From Bryobacteraceae bacterium CoA2 C42 (lineage in GTDB: Bacteria > Acidobacteriota > Terriglobia > Bryobacterales > Bryobacteraceae): DNA of 48,896 nucleotides. The stretch is taken from assembly GCA_019931245.1 (NCBI GenBank), contig JAINDL010000093.1, forward strand, positions 1 through 48,896, written 5' to 3'. The position numbers and the translations under genes were made by a program. The stretch's first letter is position 1; every line of letters begins with the position of its first letter. The notes under the pieces were generated by a model. The model searched no databases. It saw only the letters and a list, made by a program, of their open reading frames with translations, and was not told the DNA's origin. Shown piece by piece: positions 1-9,100 of this stretch.

Positions 1-250
1 CGTCGTCCGTGGCGGGCATCGGGGTCCGGCGGCAGGGGCGTTGCGCCACGCTCGGGCGGGACAGCGCGGTGGGGAGTTGGGCGAGGCCGCGCTACATTGT
101 CACCGCACGGCGTTGTCCGTGGCGGGCATTGGGGTCCGGCGGCAGGGGCGTTGCGCCACGCTCGGGCGGGACAGCGCGGTGGGGAGTTGGGCGAGGCCGC
201 GCTACATTCTCACCGCACGGCGTCGTCCGTGGCGGGCATCGGGGTCCGGC
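1..250. repeat. 110-bp tandem repeat, two full units plus a partial third
   Basis: Unit 1 is 1-110, unit 2 is 111-220, and a third unit starts at 221 and stays alike for about 30 bases before diverging near 250. Units 1 and 2 differ at three positions that I can see (unit positions 4, 20 and 99). The array probably continues to the left of the window. A period of 110 is not a multiple of three, so a repeated peptide is not encoded in one frame; I regard it as non-coding. From 251 to 357 I see GC-rich sequence with no gene, followed by the stop of the DUF1501 gene. Its role is unknown. Confidence 0.9.
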
Positions 251-357
251 AGGGCGGCGGGAGGGTCGGGAAGCCGGGGCGAAGGGGTGCTCCTGCCACT
301 GGGCGGGACCAGGCGGATCGAGCACGGTAGCGGTCAGGTCGTGGGGGAGGTCCGCCG

Positions 358-1728
358 CTACGCGATCAGTTCCCGCAGCACAGTGCCGTGGACGTCGGTC
401 AGTCGGCGGTCGATGCCGTTGTGGCGGTAGCTCAGCCGCTGGTGGTCGATGCCCAGCAGATGCAGCATCGTGGCGTGGAGGTCATAACAGAAGACCGGCT
501 TTTCGACGGCCTTGTACGACCATTCATCGGTGGCGCCATAGCTGAGGCCCCCGCGGAAGCCTCCGCCGGCGAGCCAGCTCGTAAAGCCTGCCGGGTTATG
601 GTCGCGCCCGAGGCTCCCTTGGCTGCAGGGCATGCGGCCGAACTCGGTCGTCCAGTGGACGATCGTATCGTTCAGCAGACCACGGGCCTTTAAGTCGCGC
701 AGCAGACCCGCCACGGGGCGGTCGAGCGACTTACCCAACTCGCCGTGATCTTTGGCCAGATTCTCGTGGCTGTCCCAGTTGCGGCGGGGAAAGCCGTTGT
801 CGGCCCCGCTCCAGATCTGCACGAAGCGGACGCCGCGTTCGACGAGGCGGCGGGCCACCAGGCAGCGCTCCCCCATCTCCGCCGTGGCGGGGTCGTCCAT
901 GCCATAGAGTTGGCGGGTCGCCGGCGATTCGCCACCCGTGGCAAGCACCTCCGGGGCGCTCATCTGCAGACGCGCCGCCATGGTGTAGGAGGCGATGCGG
1001 GCTTCGAGCAGCGAGTCGCCGGGGTGCGTGGCCAGATGCTGCCGGTTCACGCGGTCCAGCAGCGCGAGGCCCTCGCGCTCGCTCTCCGGGCTGATGTAGC
1101 TGGCCTGCTTGGGCGCCGCCAGATCATAGATGGGCTGCGGCGTGCCGACGCGCACCGTGGTCGCCTGGTGCGCCGCGGGAAGGAAGCCGGACGACCAGTT
1201 GCCCGGGCCGTTCGGCGGCACGCCGCGGTGGTCGGGCAGGACGATGAACTTCGGCAGATTGTCGTTCAAGGTGCCGAGAGCGTAGGAGAGCCACGCGCCG
1301 GCGCTGGGGAACCCGGGCAGGATAAAACCCGTGTTCTGCATGAACGTGGCCGGGCCGTGGATGTTCGACTTGGATTGCAGCGAGTGGACGAAGGCGATGT
1401 CGTCAACGCACTGGGCAATTTCCGGAAACAGATCGCTGACCCATTTGCCGGACTGTCCGTAGCGCTTCCACGCCCACGGGCTGGGCATGACCACGCCGGG
1501 GTTGCTTTGGAAAAGCTCGACCTTTTCGCCCGGGTCCCAGGGCAGGCCGGCTTTTTCGATCAACTTCGGCTTGTAGTCGAAGCTGTCGCACTGACTGGCG
1601 GCGCCCGATAGAAAGATCTGAATGACGCGTTTAGCGCGCGGGGTGTGATGGGGCGCGCCGCCCTCCTGCCCCAGCATCTGCGCCACGGCCAAACCGCCAA
1701 ACGAACCCAACAGATCGCGTCGCCGCAT
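358..1728 (-). CDS. DUF1501 family secreted protein (sulfatase-like fold)
   Basis: About 456 residues. The N-terminus MRRRDLLGSFGG followed by a hydrophobic stretch is a Tat-type export signal. The C-terminal third carries the hallmark blocks of DUF1501: TTEFGRMP, GRDHNPAGF, AGGGFRGG, GATDEWSY, DLHATMLHLLG, RLTDVHG. DUF1501 proteins have a fold related to alkaline phosphatase/sulfatase; their substrate is not established. They are almost always encoded next to DUF1549/DUF1553 cytochromes, as here, where the upstream gene stops 8 bases before this start. I chose the ATG at 1728 because TTGAGGATAACC just upstream gives a GAGG ribosome-binding site; a TTG at 1740 in the same frame would consume it. 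It is probably exported folded to the periplasm and acts with its neighbour. Family is clear, function is not. Confidence 0.93.
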   Translation of the reverse strand: MRRRDLLGSFGGLAVAQMLGQEGGAPHHTPRAKRVIQIFLSGAASQCDSFDYKPKLIEKAGLPWDPGEKVELFQSNPGVVMPSPWAWKRYGQSGKWVSDLFPEIAQCVDDIAFVHSLQSKSNIHGPATFMQNTGFILPGFPSAGAWLSYALGTLNDNLPKFIVLPDHRGVPPNGPGNWSSGFLPAAHQATTVRVGTPQPIYDLAAPKQASYISPESEREGLALLDRVNRQHLATHPGDSLLEARIASYTMAARLQMSAPEVLATGGESPATRQLYGMDDPATAEMGERCLVARRLVERGVRFVQIWSGADNGFPRRNWDSHENLAKDHGELGKSLDRPVAGLLRDLKARGLLNDTIVHWTTEFGRMPCSQGSLGRDHNPAGFTSWLAGGGFRGGLSYGATDEWSYKAVEKPVFCYDLHATMLHLLGIDHQRLSYRHNGIDRRLTDVHGTVLRELIA

Positions 1729-1736
1729 GGTTATCC

Positions 1737-4115
1737 TCAATCTACGAACAAAAACTCGTTAGTGTTTAACAGGACCCGGGCCAGATTGGCGAGGCCGTGG
1801 CGGGCGCCGTAGCTGGCCTCTGCCGTCGCCAGGCGCCGCCCGAGAACGAGACGGCCCAAACGATCGCCGTCGCCCGCCACGCGGGCGGCCAGATGCTCCG
1901 CCATGCGGACCATGAACCGGTTGTTCCACATGGCCAGCGCCTGAATGGCCGTGAGCGTGGTGGAGCGTTTCGGCGTGAGTAGCGAGGGGTCCGGGCAGTC
2001 GAGGCGCTCCATGAAGGGGTCCGGCGCGCTGCGGACGAGGAAGCGGTAGATGCTGCGGCGGTAGCCGCCGGGGGCATCGGGGTCGAAGGCGGCGTAGTCG
2101 TAGACGGGCGAGTGGTCGTCTTTAAACCCGAACTGCCGGACGGCGGGGCCGCCCATGGTGAGGTCGAGCTTGCCGGCGGCGAGCAGGACGGAGTCGCGGA
2201 TGCTTTCGGCGTCGAGGCGGGTGCGGTTCATGCGCCAGAGAAGGCGGTTGCCGGCGTCGAGCCGGGCGGGGGCATCGCGGTGGGCGGAGCTTTGGCGGTA
2301 GGTGGCGCTGAGGACGAGCAGTCGGTGGAGCTGTTTGAGCGAGCCTTTGGCTTCGTCGCGGAACCAGACGGCGAGCCAGTCGAGGAGTTCGGGGTGGGAC
2401 GGGAGCGAACCCATGCGGCCGAAGTCGTTCGGGGTATCAACGAGGCCGGCGCCGAAGTGGTAGTGCCAGACGCGGTTGACGATGGAGCGCCAGGTGAGGA
2501 CGTTAGCGTCGGCCGTGATCCAGGCGGCGAGGGCGGCGCGGCGGGGGCCTTCGTCAGCGCCGGGGTCGGCGAAGGTGGCGCCGAGGCCGGGTACGCAGCG
2601 GAGGGCGCCCGGGGTGGCCGGCGCGCCGGGGGCGCTGAGGTTGCCGCGGTCGAGGATGTGGACCGGGCGGGGGGTGAGTGAGGGGCGGAAGGCGCCGGCG
2701 CGGGGAAAGTAGGCGGCGCCGGAGTAGACGAGTTGGGGGGCGGGCAGGGCGGCCAGGCGGGCGTCGAGGGCGGCGAGCTCTTTTTGTCCGGCGGCGATGG
2801 CGGCGAGAGTTTCGGCGCCGGCCAGAGTGTCGACGAGTTTCTGGCGGGTGGCGCGGTCTGCCGTGCGGCGGGTTTCGAGGCGGAGCTTTTCGGCGATTTC
2901 GGCGGGGGTTTTGGGGGTGCCGAGGTGGGCGATGAGCAGGCCGGCGTCCTGGATGCGGATATCGAGGGCGGTGAGTTCGGGGCTCGAGGCGAACTCCACG
3001 CGATCGAGGTGGGGCTGCAGGCGGCGCTGGACGGCGAGTTTTTCGTTGAGGAGCGCCCGGCGGGCGGCGGAGACGGCCGGGTCGGCGTCATAGGGCCGGT
3101 CGGCGCGATCGATGCCGGCGAAGACGGCCTGGAGGTTGTAGTAGTCGGCCTGGGGGATGGGATCGAACTTGTGGTCGTGGCAGCGGGCGCAGTGGGCGGT
3201 GAGGCTGACGAAGGTGGAGATGGTGGTGGCGACCATGTCGTCGCGGTCGAGCAGGCGCGTGAGGTTTTTGTTGGCGGTGCCTTCTTTGAGTTCCTGGTGG
3301 CCGACAAAGTCCCAGGGGCCAGCGGCGAGGAAGCCGGTGAGGGCGAAGGCGTGGGGGTCGTTGGGGTAGAGGAGATCGCCGGCGAGTTGGGCGCGGACGA
3401 AGCGGGGGTAGGAGAGGTCTTCGTTGAAGGCGCGGATGACGGCGTCGCGGTAGGGCCAGGAGTGGGGCCGGGGCTTGTCTTTGTCGTAGCCGTGGGAGTC
3501 ACCGTAGTGGACGACGTCGAGCCAGTGGCGGGCCCAGCGTTCGCCGTAGCGCGGGGAGGCGAGGAGACGGTCGACGAGGCGTTCGTAGGCGCGGGGATCG
3601 GGGTCGGCGGCGAAGGCGTCCGACTCTTCGGGGGTGGGCGGGAGGCCGTGGAGATCGTAGGTGAGGCGGCGGATGAGGGTGCGGCGGTCGGCTTCGGGGG
3701 AGGGGGTGAGGCCGGCGGCTTGGAGTTTGGCGTGGACGAACTCGTCGATGGAGGCGGGTCTGGACGGGGGTAGGGGGCGGAGGGACCACCAGGTGGCCGG
3801 CTCGCCGGTGGAGTCGTCGGGGGCGCCCTGTTCGACCCAACGGCGCAGGAGCGCGACCTGTTGGGCTGTTAAAGGAGGGCCCGCTTTCGGCATGCGGGGG
3901 CGTTCGCCGGTGAGGGTATCGAGGAGGAGCCCGGAGCGGGCGGCGCGGGCGACTCCGGTGGCCGTTTCGGCCACGAAGCCGCCGGAGGGGTTGCCGGATT
4001 GGTGGCAGGCCACGCAGCGTTGTTGCAAAACGGGGGCGATCTCGCGCCGGTAGCTGACGGGCTGCGCCGCGAGCGAGGCGGCGAACAGCACCGGCAGCAG
4101 ACATGCCTTGTTCAC
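1737..4115 (-). CDS. DUF1549/DUF1553 protein with N-terminal cytochrome c-like domain
   Basis: 792 residues. A Sec signal (MNKACLLPVLFAASLAAQ) is followed by a cytochrome-type domain (PSCyt1 class) with one heme c motif, CVACH, at residues 34-38. Then come the DUF1549 domain (IDEFVHAKL, LTYDLHGLPPTPEE, YGERWARHWLDVVHY, ending in CARCHDHKFDP) and the C-terminal DUF1553 domain (LTWRSIVNRVWHYHFG, GRMGSLPSHPELLDWLA, ATYRQSS, NTNEFLF). These proteins are typical of Planctomycetota, Verrucomicrobiota and Solibacter-type Acidobacteriota. They are presumed periplasmic electron-transfer partners of DUF1501 proteins, but the reaction is unknown. CARCHDHK is a family motif that also reads as CxxCH; whether it holds heme is not decided by sequence. 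Start is GTG at 4115, 22 bases after the upstream gene's stop; the signal peptide supports it. Confidence 0.93.
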   Translation of the reverse strand: MNKACLLPVLFAASLAAQPVSYRREIAPVLQQRCVACHQSGNPSGGFVAETATGVARAARSGLLLDTLTGERPRMPKAGPPLTAQQVALLRRWVEQGAPDDSTGEPATWWSLRPLPPSRPASIDEFVHAKLQAAGLTPSPEADRRTLIRRLTYDLHGLPPTPEESDAFAADPDPRAYERLVDRLLASPRYGERWARHWLDVVHYGDSHGYDKDKPRPHSWPYRDAVIRAFNEDLSYPRFVRAQLAGDLLYPNDPHAFALTGFLAAGPWDFVGHQELKEGTANKNLTRLLDRDDMVATTISTFVSLTAHCARCHDHKFDPIPQADYYNLQAVFAGIDRADRPYDADPAVSAARRALLNEKLAVQRRLQPHLDRVEFASSPELTALDIRIQDAGLLIAHLGTPKTPAEIAEKLRLETRRTADRATRQKLVDTLAGAETLAAIAAGQKELAALDARLAALPAPQLVYSGAAYFPRAGAFRPSLTPRPVHILDRGNLSAPGAPATPGALRCVPGLGATFADPGADEGPRRAALAAWITADANVLTWRSIVNRVWHYHFGAGLVDTPNDFGRMGSLPSHPELLDWLAVWFRDEAKGSLKQLHRLLVLSATYRQSSAHRDAPARLDAGNRLLWRMNRTRLDAESIRDSVLLAAGKLDLTMGGPAVRQFGFKDDHSPVYDYAAFDPDAPGGYRRSIYRFLVRSAPDPFMERLDCPDPSLLTPKRSTTLTAIQALAMWNNRFMVRMAEHLAARVAGDGDRLGRLVLGRRLATAEASYGARHGLANLARVLLNTNEFLFVD

Positions 4116-4137
4116 GGTTACCAGGATATCAGGCTAT

Positions 4138-5361
4138 CTACAGGCGCTTGCCGTCCGGTCCCCAGCCGCTGACGCAGAAATTGGAGGTGCGGGGGGTTTG
4201 GTAGCGGACCTGTTGGAGTTCGGGAGTGGCGAGTTTGCGGTGGCCCTGGAGGCGGGATTCGAGGCCGAAATCGAGAATGCCGCTCGACAGCAGGGTGCGC
4301 TCGACCGGGTAGGGGGCCCGGCCGGTGAGGAACATCTCCTCGATCTTCTGGACGAGGCATCCGAAATGATGATACGGGCGGCCGTCCTGGAGCTTCATCA
4401 GTGTGGAAATGGGTTCGTTTCGTCCGGCGACGTCGACGGCGACCGTGAAGTCCTCGACGGCACCCGTGAGCAGGAAGGCGGCGCCGAGGAGGCCATCGGC
4501 GTATTCGACGACGAAGACGGCCGGGGTGGGGACGATCTTTTTCAGGTCGCCGGGCTTGCGGGTTTCACTGTGGGAGATAGCGCGGTCAAACAGTTTCTGC
4601 GCCCAGGCGTTGGTGGCGAGAAAGTTCCAGCAGGCCTCGCCTTCGAGGCACTGGACGCTCTTGACGCCAGTTTCGCCGCCGGCGCGGCGTTCGGTCATCG
4701 ACTGCAAGGCGTCGAGGACGTGGAAGCCGTAGATGTCGAGCCCGCTGTAGGAGATGGCGACGGCGTAGCGCTGCTTTTCGCCCCAGGGGGCGTCGACGCC
4801 GGGCGTCCGGAAGGCGACCGGGGCGGAGGAGCCGGCGAGCATGGGGAACTTGAGTTCGCGGGAGATGTCGACCATGCGTTTGGCCTGGCGGAAGCTCCAG
4901 GACAGATGCTTGTCGTTGAAGACCGGGACGGAGCGGCCGGATTGCCGGAAGACATCGGTGATCTTCAGGAACATCTCAAAACGGGGGTAGAGTTTCTGCT
5001 CTTTGTCGTTGGAGGGGTAGTCGCCGTGTTCGCCGATGAGCAGGACGCCGTCGACGGCGAGTTGGGCGCCACCGAGGGTCAACGCTTCGGCGACCGTGCG
5101 GTAGATGGGGACATTGAACTTTTTGGCGCGCTCCCGGCTCATGTCTTTGGGCGGGACCTGTTCGGTGAACAGGGAGACGATGCGGGATTGGGGGTAGGGC
5201 GGGCGCTCGTCCTGGTTGAAGCCCTCAAGGTACTTGCCGACGATGACGTCGGCGTGGGACATGGGCCGGTACTCGGTCACGATGGCGGCGATGCGGCGGG
5301 GAGGGGTCTGGGCGGGGACGGAAGCGGCGGCGGCGCTGGCCAGGAAGAGTCTTCTTTGCAT
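4138..5361 (-). CDS. Exported protein of unknown function, first gene of the DUF1501/DUF1553 set
   Basis: 407 residues; I do not recognise a named family with certainty. The N-terminus MQRRLFLASAAAASVPAQ is a Sec or weak Tat signal. The first half looks Rossmann-like: a beta strand IAAIVTEYR, later GVLLIGEHGDYP, then VPVFNDKHLSW and an RELKFPMLAGSSAP block, which reminds me distantly of Gfo/Idh-type folds. The second half has FHVLDALQSM, GVKSVQCLEGEACW and a C-terminal VERTLLSSGILDF. The gene stops 22 bases before the DUF1549/DUF1553 start, so the three genes are probably one transcript. The RBS is GAGG about 10 bases before the ATG. A periplasmic role alongside the two downstream proteins is inference only. 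Confidence 0.8.
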   Translation of the reverse strand: MQRRLFLASAAAASVPAQTPPRRIAAIVTEYRPMSHADVIVGKYLEGFNQDERPPYPQSRIVSLFTEQVPPKDMSRERAKKFNVPIYRTVAEALTLGGAQLAVDGVLLIGEHGDYPSNDKEQKLYPRFEMFLKITDVFRQSGRSVPVFNDKHLSWSFRQAKRMVDISRELKFPMLAGSSAPVAFRTPGVDAPWGEKQRYAVAISYSGLDIYGFHVLDALQSMTERRAGGETGVKSVQCLEGEACWNFLATNAWAQKLFDRAISHSETRKPGDLKKIVPTPAVFVVEYADGLLGAAFLLTGAVEDFTVAVDVAGRNEPISTLMKLQDGRPYHHFGCLVQKIEEMFLTGRAPYPVERTLLSSGILDFGLESRLQGHRKLATPELQQVRYQTPRTSNFCVSGWGPDGKRL

Positions 5362-5387
5362 GGAGAATTTACCTCGGGAGAAAGCGA

Positions 5388-5418
5388 AACGGCCCGTTCC
5401 GGGTGGGAAGAGGCCGTT
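5388..5418 (-). terminator. Possible terminator after the act-cox operon
   Basis: On the minus strand, AACGGCC (complement of 5412-5418) and GGCCGTT (complement of 5388-5394) can form a 7-bp stem around a 17-base loop, followed by TTTCGCTTTCTCC. It lies in the 80-base gap after coxD. The loop is long and the T tract is interrupted, so it may be weak and allow read-through into the DUF1501 module. Confidence 0.35.
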
Positions 5419-5441
5419 GGTTTCGATTGGTGACTGACGAA

Positions 5442-5822
5442 CTAGTGTTTCGCGGGTGCAGGAGGAGCCGCCGCCGGGGCTGCCGAGGGGGGCGGATCCA
5501 CTTTGCGAAGACCGGTAGGGTAGACGCGTTCACGGCTGCCGAGGTCGATCATGCAGAAGCCCAGCAGGATGCCCAGGAAGATCAAGGAGCTGACGAAAAT
5601 AATGGAATTGAGCGCTTTGTCATGCCGGAGGTGCATGAAGATGAGGGCGACCAGAGAAGCCTTGAAGGTCGCGATCAACATGGCAATGATGATATTCACG
5701 GTCGACGAGCCGAAATCGACGTACGCCGCGCCGACGGTAATCCCGGTCAGGATCAGCAGGGCGATCAGCGTAAGCAGGTACGGAAGAGGGGAGTGAGGAG
5801 TGTGGTGCGCTTGTTCGCTCAT
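5442..5822 (-). CDS. coxD: Cytochrome c oxidase subunit IV (prokaryotic type)
   Basis: 126 residues with three hydrophobic segments (about 14-33, 42-62 and 74-92) and the usual subunit IV pattern, including the LIFMHLRHDKALN block between segments two and three. Small bacterial subunit IV proteins sit in the membrane at the edge of heme-copper oxidases and close the gene set. It starts 7 bases after coxC stops and is the last gene of the operon. The C-terminus is a 25-residue Ala/Pro-rich tail ending in PAKH, longer than in usual family members. A similar Ala/Pro/Lys tail ends the unknown protein at 9936-10370 of the same operon. Confidence 0.9.
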   Translation of the reverse strand: MSEQAHHTPHSPLPYLLTLIALLILTGITVGAAYVDFGSSTVNIIIAMLIATFKASLVALIFMHLRHDKALNSIIFVSSLIFLGILLGFCMIDLGSRERVYPTGLRKVDPPPSAAPAAAPPAPAKH

Positions 5823-5829
5823 GAGTATC

Positions 5830-6489
5830 CTAGCTGACGAGATAGAGAAGGGGGAACAGGTAAATCCAGATCAAATCGACCAAGTGCCAGTACAACCCGA
5901 TCAGGTCGACCGGGGTGTAATAGGCGCTAGAGAAGTCGCCGCGATTGGCTCGGATCATAATCCAGGTGATCAAAATAATGCCGATCAAAACGTGGAAACC
6001 ATGGATACCCGTCATGGCGAAGTAAAAACCGAAGAACATCGCCTGCTGGGGGGGGCCACCGATTCCGGCCAGATTAAAGAACCGGCCCGGCAGCAGCCCG
6101 TCATGGAACTTGTGGGAGTACTCGAAGTATTTGACCACCAGAAAGGCGAAGGCAAAGCCGAGGGTCAAGCCCAAGTTGAGGACAGTCTTCGACTTCTCGT
6201 CGGTCGAAGCGTAATGAACCGCCATCACCATCGTGAAAGAGGAGCAGAGCAGGAAGACGGTGTTGACCGCGCCGAGCACCCGGTCGAGATGATGATGACC
6301 GGCCACCCAGGCTTCCGGATAGACGCCCTGCATCAGGCCAAAGCCCACAAAGAGCCCGCCGAACATCAGAATTTCGGTGGCCAGGAAAAGCCACATGCCG
6401 ATCTTCGAAGTATCGAGTTGTTGTTCGGCGGTAGCGAAGTGATGCTGGCGGAACCGGTGTTCCGCCACATCATGCGTGGAATGACTCAA
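5830..6489 (-). CDS. coxC: Cytochrome c oxidase subunit III
   Basis: 219 residues with the start I chose. Matches CtaE/Cox[18 protein letters not shown] in the first membrane helix, [28 protein letters not shown], the [16 protein letters not shown] block, and the C-terminal [17 protein letters not shown]. Five to seven membrane helices. The open frame extends 35 codons upstream inside coxA, but those residues do not look like subunit III. A TTG at 6489 overlaps the coxA stop as TTGA and is preceded by GGGGAGG five bases away, a near-perfect ribosome-binding site. I therefore call TTG as the start, translationally coupled to coxA. The subunit stabilises the oxidase core and has no redox centre. 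Confidence 0.95.
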   Translation of the reverse strand: MSHSTHDVAEHRFRQHHFATAEQQLDTSKIGMWLFLATEILMFGGLFVGFGLMQGVYPEAWVAGHHHLDRVLGAVNTVFLLCSSFTMVMAVHYASTDEKSKTVLNLGLTLGFAFAFLVVKYFEYSHKFHDGLLPGRFFNLAGIGGPPQQAMFFGFYFAMTGIHGFHVLIGIILITWIMIRANRGDFSSAYYTPVDLIGLYWHLVDLIWIYLFPLLYLVS

Positions 6490-8132
6490 GCGTTCCTCCC
6501 CTGTCCCACCGGCCGGTAGTAATCGTAAGGACCACCGCCAACGGAGGGGACTTCGTGGAAATTGTGGGTAATCGGCGGCGAAGCGGTCTGCCACTCCAAC
6601 GTCCGGCTATGCCAGGGGTTGGCTGGGGCATCCATCTTCTTCCGCAGCGAGGCGAACAGATAGCCGGCCATGATCAAGAAACCGAGACCCAGAATCCACG
6701 ACCCAACGGTAGAAACCTGGTGCAGGAACTGGAACTCCGGCAGATAGTTGTAATAGCGACGGGGCATACCACGGCTACCCAGTACAAACTGTGGCAGGAA
6801 GGTGGCGTTGAAACCGATAAAGACGAGGGCACAGGCCACCTTGGCGGCCGATTCGTTGTACATCCGGCCAAACATCTTGGGCCACCAATAGTGGAGACCG
6901 CCGAGGAAGGCGATGACGGTTGAACCCATCATCACGTAGTGGAAGTGTGCGACAACGAAGTAGGTGTCGTGGAGGTGGATATCGACGGAGACCGCACCGA
7001 GGAAGATGCCCGTCAGACCGCCGATGCCGAACAACAGCAGAAAGCTGAGGGCGTAGAGCATCGGGGCATTGAACGCAACTGAACCTTTGTACATCGTGAC
7101 GATCCAGTTGAACGTTTTGATAGCCGATGGAACCGCCACAAAGAAGGTAATGAAGGAAAAGATCGCCGAGGCCAACTGGGACTGGCCAGAGGTGAACATA
7201 TGGTGGCCCCACACGATGAACGACACGAGCGCGATTGCGACCGAGGAGAAGGCGATGGCCCGGTAGCCGAAGATCGTCTTCTGCGAAAACGTCGGGATAA
7301 TTTCGGAGATAATCGCCATGCCGGGCAGGATCATGATGTAAACGGCCGGGTGCGAGTAAAACCAGAAGAAGTGCTGGAAGAGCACCGGGTCGCCACCCAG
7401 TTTCGGGTCGAAAATACCAATCCCGAAGGTCCGCTCCATGATGAGGAGAAGAAGAGTAATGGCGAGGACGGGGGTGGCAAGCACCTGAATGAGCGCGGTG
7501 GCGTAGATGCCCCAGCAGAAGAGGGGCATATCGAACCAGCCCATGCCGGGAGCGCGCAGCTTGTGGATGGTTGCGACAAAGTTGACACCCGTGAGGATGG
7601 AACTGAAGCCAAGGACAAAGGCCGCAAACGTCATTAACGCAACGCTACCATCGGTCGTGGTTGAGTAGGGCGTATAGAACGTCCAACCGGTGTCGACTCC
7701 GCCGGTCACCATGGCGGCAACCGCAATCAAAGCACCTGCCATGTAGATGTACCAGCTGAACAGGTTTAGTTTGGGAAATGCGACGTCCTTGGCACCTAGC
7801 ATCAGCGGGAGGACGAAGTTGGCGAGCGCGGCGGGTACGGACGGGATAATGAAGAGGAACACCATGATCGCGCCGTGAAGCGTGAACACTTTATTGTAGG
7901 TTTCCGCGCTCATGATCGTCTGTTTGGGCGTCAGTAGTTCCAGACGAATCATCATGGCGAAGACGCCGCCCAGAAAAAACATGAACAGAATGGACCACAG
8001 ATACATGATGCCGATGCGTTTGTGATCGACCGTGGTCAGCCAGGATTTCAGGCCTTTGCCGTCGTGTAAATAATCCACATCATGGTGATCGGCGTGGCCG
8101 CTGATGTGTGGTGTTGTGATGATGTCAGCCAT
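6486..8132 (-). CDS. coxA: Cytochrome c oxidase subunit I, A2-type heme-copper oxidase
   Basis: 548 residues, twelve or more membrane helices. Heme and copper ligands are visible: H86 (low-spin heme), H261 of the CuB site with Y265 (cross-linked Tyr, HPAVY), the HH pair at 310-311 (CuB), H396 (high-spin heme) and H398 (low-spin heme). In place of the glutamate of the A1 group (GHPEV), this protein has YSHPAV at 259-264, the mark of A2-type oxidases such as the caa3 enzymes of Thermus and Rhodothermus. D116 and K339 (SAIKTFNW) keep the D- and K-channel positions. The C-terminal 40 residues are an extra hydrophilic tail. It reduces O2 to water and pumps protons. Upstream coxB ends 16 bases away; coxC begins on its stop codon. 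Confidence 0.98.
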   Translation of the reverse strand: MADIITTPHISGHADHHDVDYLHDGKGLKSWLTTVDHKRIGIMYLWSILFMFFLGGVFAMMIRLELLTPKQTIMSAETYNKVFTLHGAIMVFLFIIPSVPAALANFVLPLMLGAKDVAFPKLNLFSWYIYMAGALIAVAAMVTGGVDTGWTFYTPYSTTTDGSVALMTFAAFVLGFSSILTGVNFVATIHKLRAPGMGWFDMPLFCWGIYATALIQVLATPVLAITLLLLIMERTFGIGIFDPKLGGDPVLFQHFFWFYSHPAVYIMILPGMAIISEIIPTFSQKTIFGYRAIAFSSVAIALVSFIVWGHHMFTSGQSQLASAIFSFITFFVAVPSAIKTFNWIVTMYKGSVAFNAPMLYALSFLLLFGIGGLTGIFLGAVSVDIHLHDTYFVVAHFHYVMMGSTVIAFLGGLHYWWPKMFGRMYNESAAKVACALVFIGFNATFLPQFVLGSRGMPRRYYNYLPEFQFLHQVSTVGSWILGLGFLIMAGYLFASLRKKMDAPANPWHSRTLEWQTASPPITHNFHEVPSVGGGPYDYYRPVGQGRNA

Positions 8133-8148
8133 GTGAAACCCCCTTGTT

Positions 8149-9090
8149 TTACTTTAATTCTTTAATGTACGCTATGATACCGCGCATCTCCGGGATCCTC
8201 AAAAGACCCTGGAAGGTGGGCATTACCGGTTCGTAGCCGGCCACGATGCGCGCCTGCGGATTATTGATCGACTCGGCGATGTAGTTGTCGTCGACAGTCA
8301 CGGTTGAACCATCGGTGAACTTTTCGAGGCGACCGTACAGACCCTTAAAAGAGGGACCTGTATTCTTGCTGCCGTCGATGCTGTGGCAAGAGTTGCAGCC
8401 CTTATTTTCGTAGACGAGTTTGCCTACCTCGACGGGCGGCATCGTCTGCAATTCCGGATCACCCTCCACCAGCCACTTTTCGTAGGCCTCCGGGGAGTCG
8501 ACGAACAGATTCGCCATCATGTCCGAGTGCGACTTGCCACAATATTCGGCGCAGAAAACCTGGTGCCGTCCGGGTACCGTGGGGGTGAAAGTGAGGTCGA
8601 CGAAGCGACCTGGTATAACGTCGGTTTTCTGCCGCATCGATGGGATGTAGAAGTCGTGCAGGACATCCTCGCTTGTGAGAATCAGCTTTACCGGCCGGTT
8701 GACAGGGACATGGAGGTTTCCGATCGTCCGCGTGCCGTCCGGGTACTCAAACGCCCAGAGCCATTTTTTGCCCGTGACGTGAATCTCGATGGCGTCGTTC
8801 GGCGCCACGCTCGCGCGCACGTAGTCATTGAATCCCCAGAAGAAGATCCCCATGACGATAATCAGTGGCACGATGCTCCAGAGGAGCTCGAGGGCTAAAT
8901 TGTGTCCAATGTTCGGGGTCAAGACCCCCTCTTTCCGCCGACGATATTTCCAGGCGAAATATACGGTCAAAAATACGATGAGAGCGAAGAAAAATACGCT
9001 GAGCCACACCAAGAACATATAGAGCACGTCAACGTCGTTGGCGTACGCGCTTCCCTGTGGGCCAAGCATCCAATGCCTGATGGAATCCAT
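8149..9090 (-). CDS. coxB: Cytochrome c oxidase subunit II with fused cytochrome c (caa3 type)
   Basis: 313 residues. Two membrane helices (about 22-48 and 66-86) anchor a periplasmic cupredoxin domain with all CuA ligands: H145, C180, E182, C184, H188 and M191 ([12 protein letters not shown]). After it comes a C-terminal cytochrome c domain with CNSCH at 232-236 and a likely Met ligand at 290 in EPVMPTF. This is the caa3 arrangement, in which the fused heme passes electrons to CuA. There is no obvious cleaved signal. The open frame runs 67 codons further upstream, but the ATG at 9090 has AAGGAAGG six bases before it and opens a family-like N-terminus, so I chose it. It lies 10 bases after sco. 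Confidence 0.97.
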   Translation of the reverse strand: MDSIRHWMLGPQGSAYANDVDVLYMFLVWLSVFFFALIVFLTVYFAWKYRRRKEGVLTPNIGHNLALELLWSIVPLIIVMGIFFWGFNDYVRASVAPNDAIEIHVTGKKWLWAFEYPDGTRTIGNLHVPVNRPVKLILTSEDVLHDFYIPSMRQKTDVIPGRFVDLTFTPTVPGRHQVFCAEYCGKSHSDMMANLFVDSPEAYEKWLVEGDPELQTMPPVEVGKLVYENKGCNSCHSIDGSKNTGPSFKGLYGRLEKFTDGSTVTVDDNYIAESINNPQARIVAGYEPVMPTFQGLLRIPEMRGIIAYIKELK

Positions 9091-9100
9091 AGTGCCTTCC

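Noticed and set aside
1-250. CRISPR array
   Set aside because: Units are 110 bp and directly adjacent with no unique spacers and no cas genes nearby.
3157-3369. CARCHDHK in the DUF1549 domain as a second heme c site
   Set aside because: It is a conserved family motif whose heme binding is unproven; only the N-terminal CVACH was counted.
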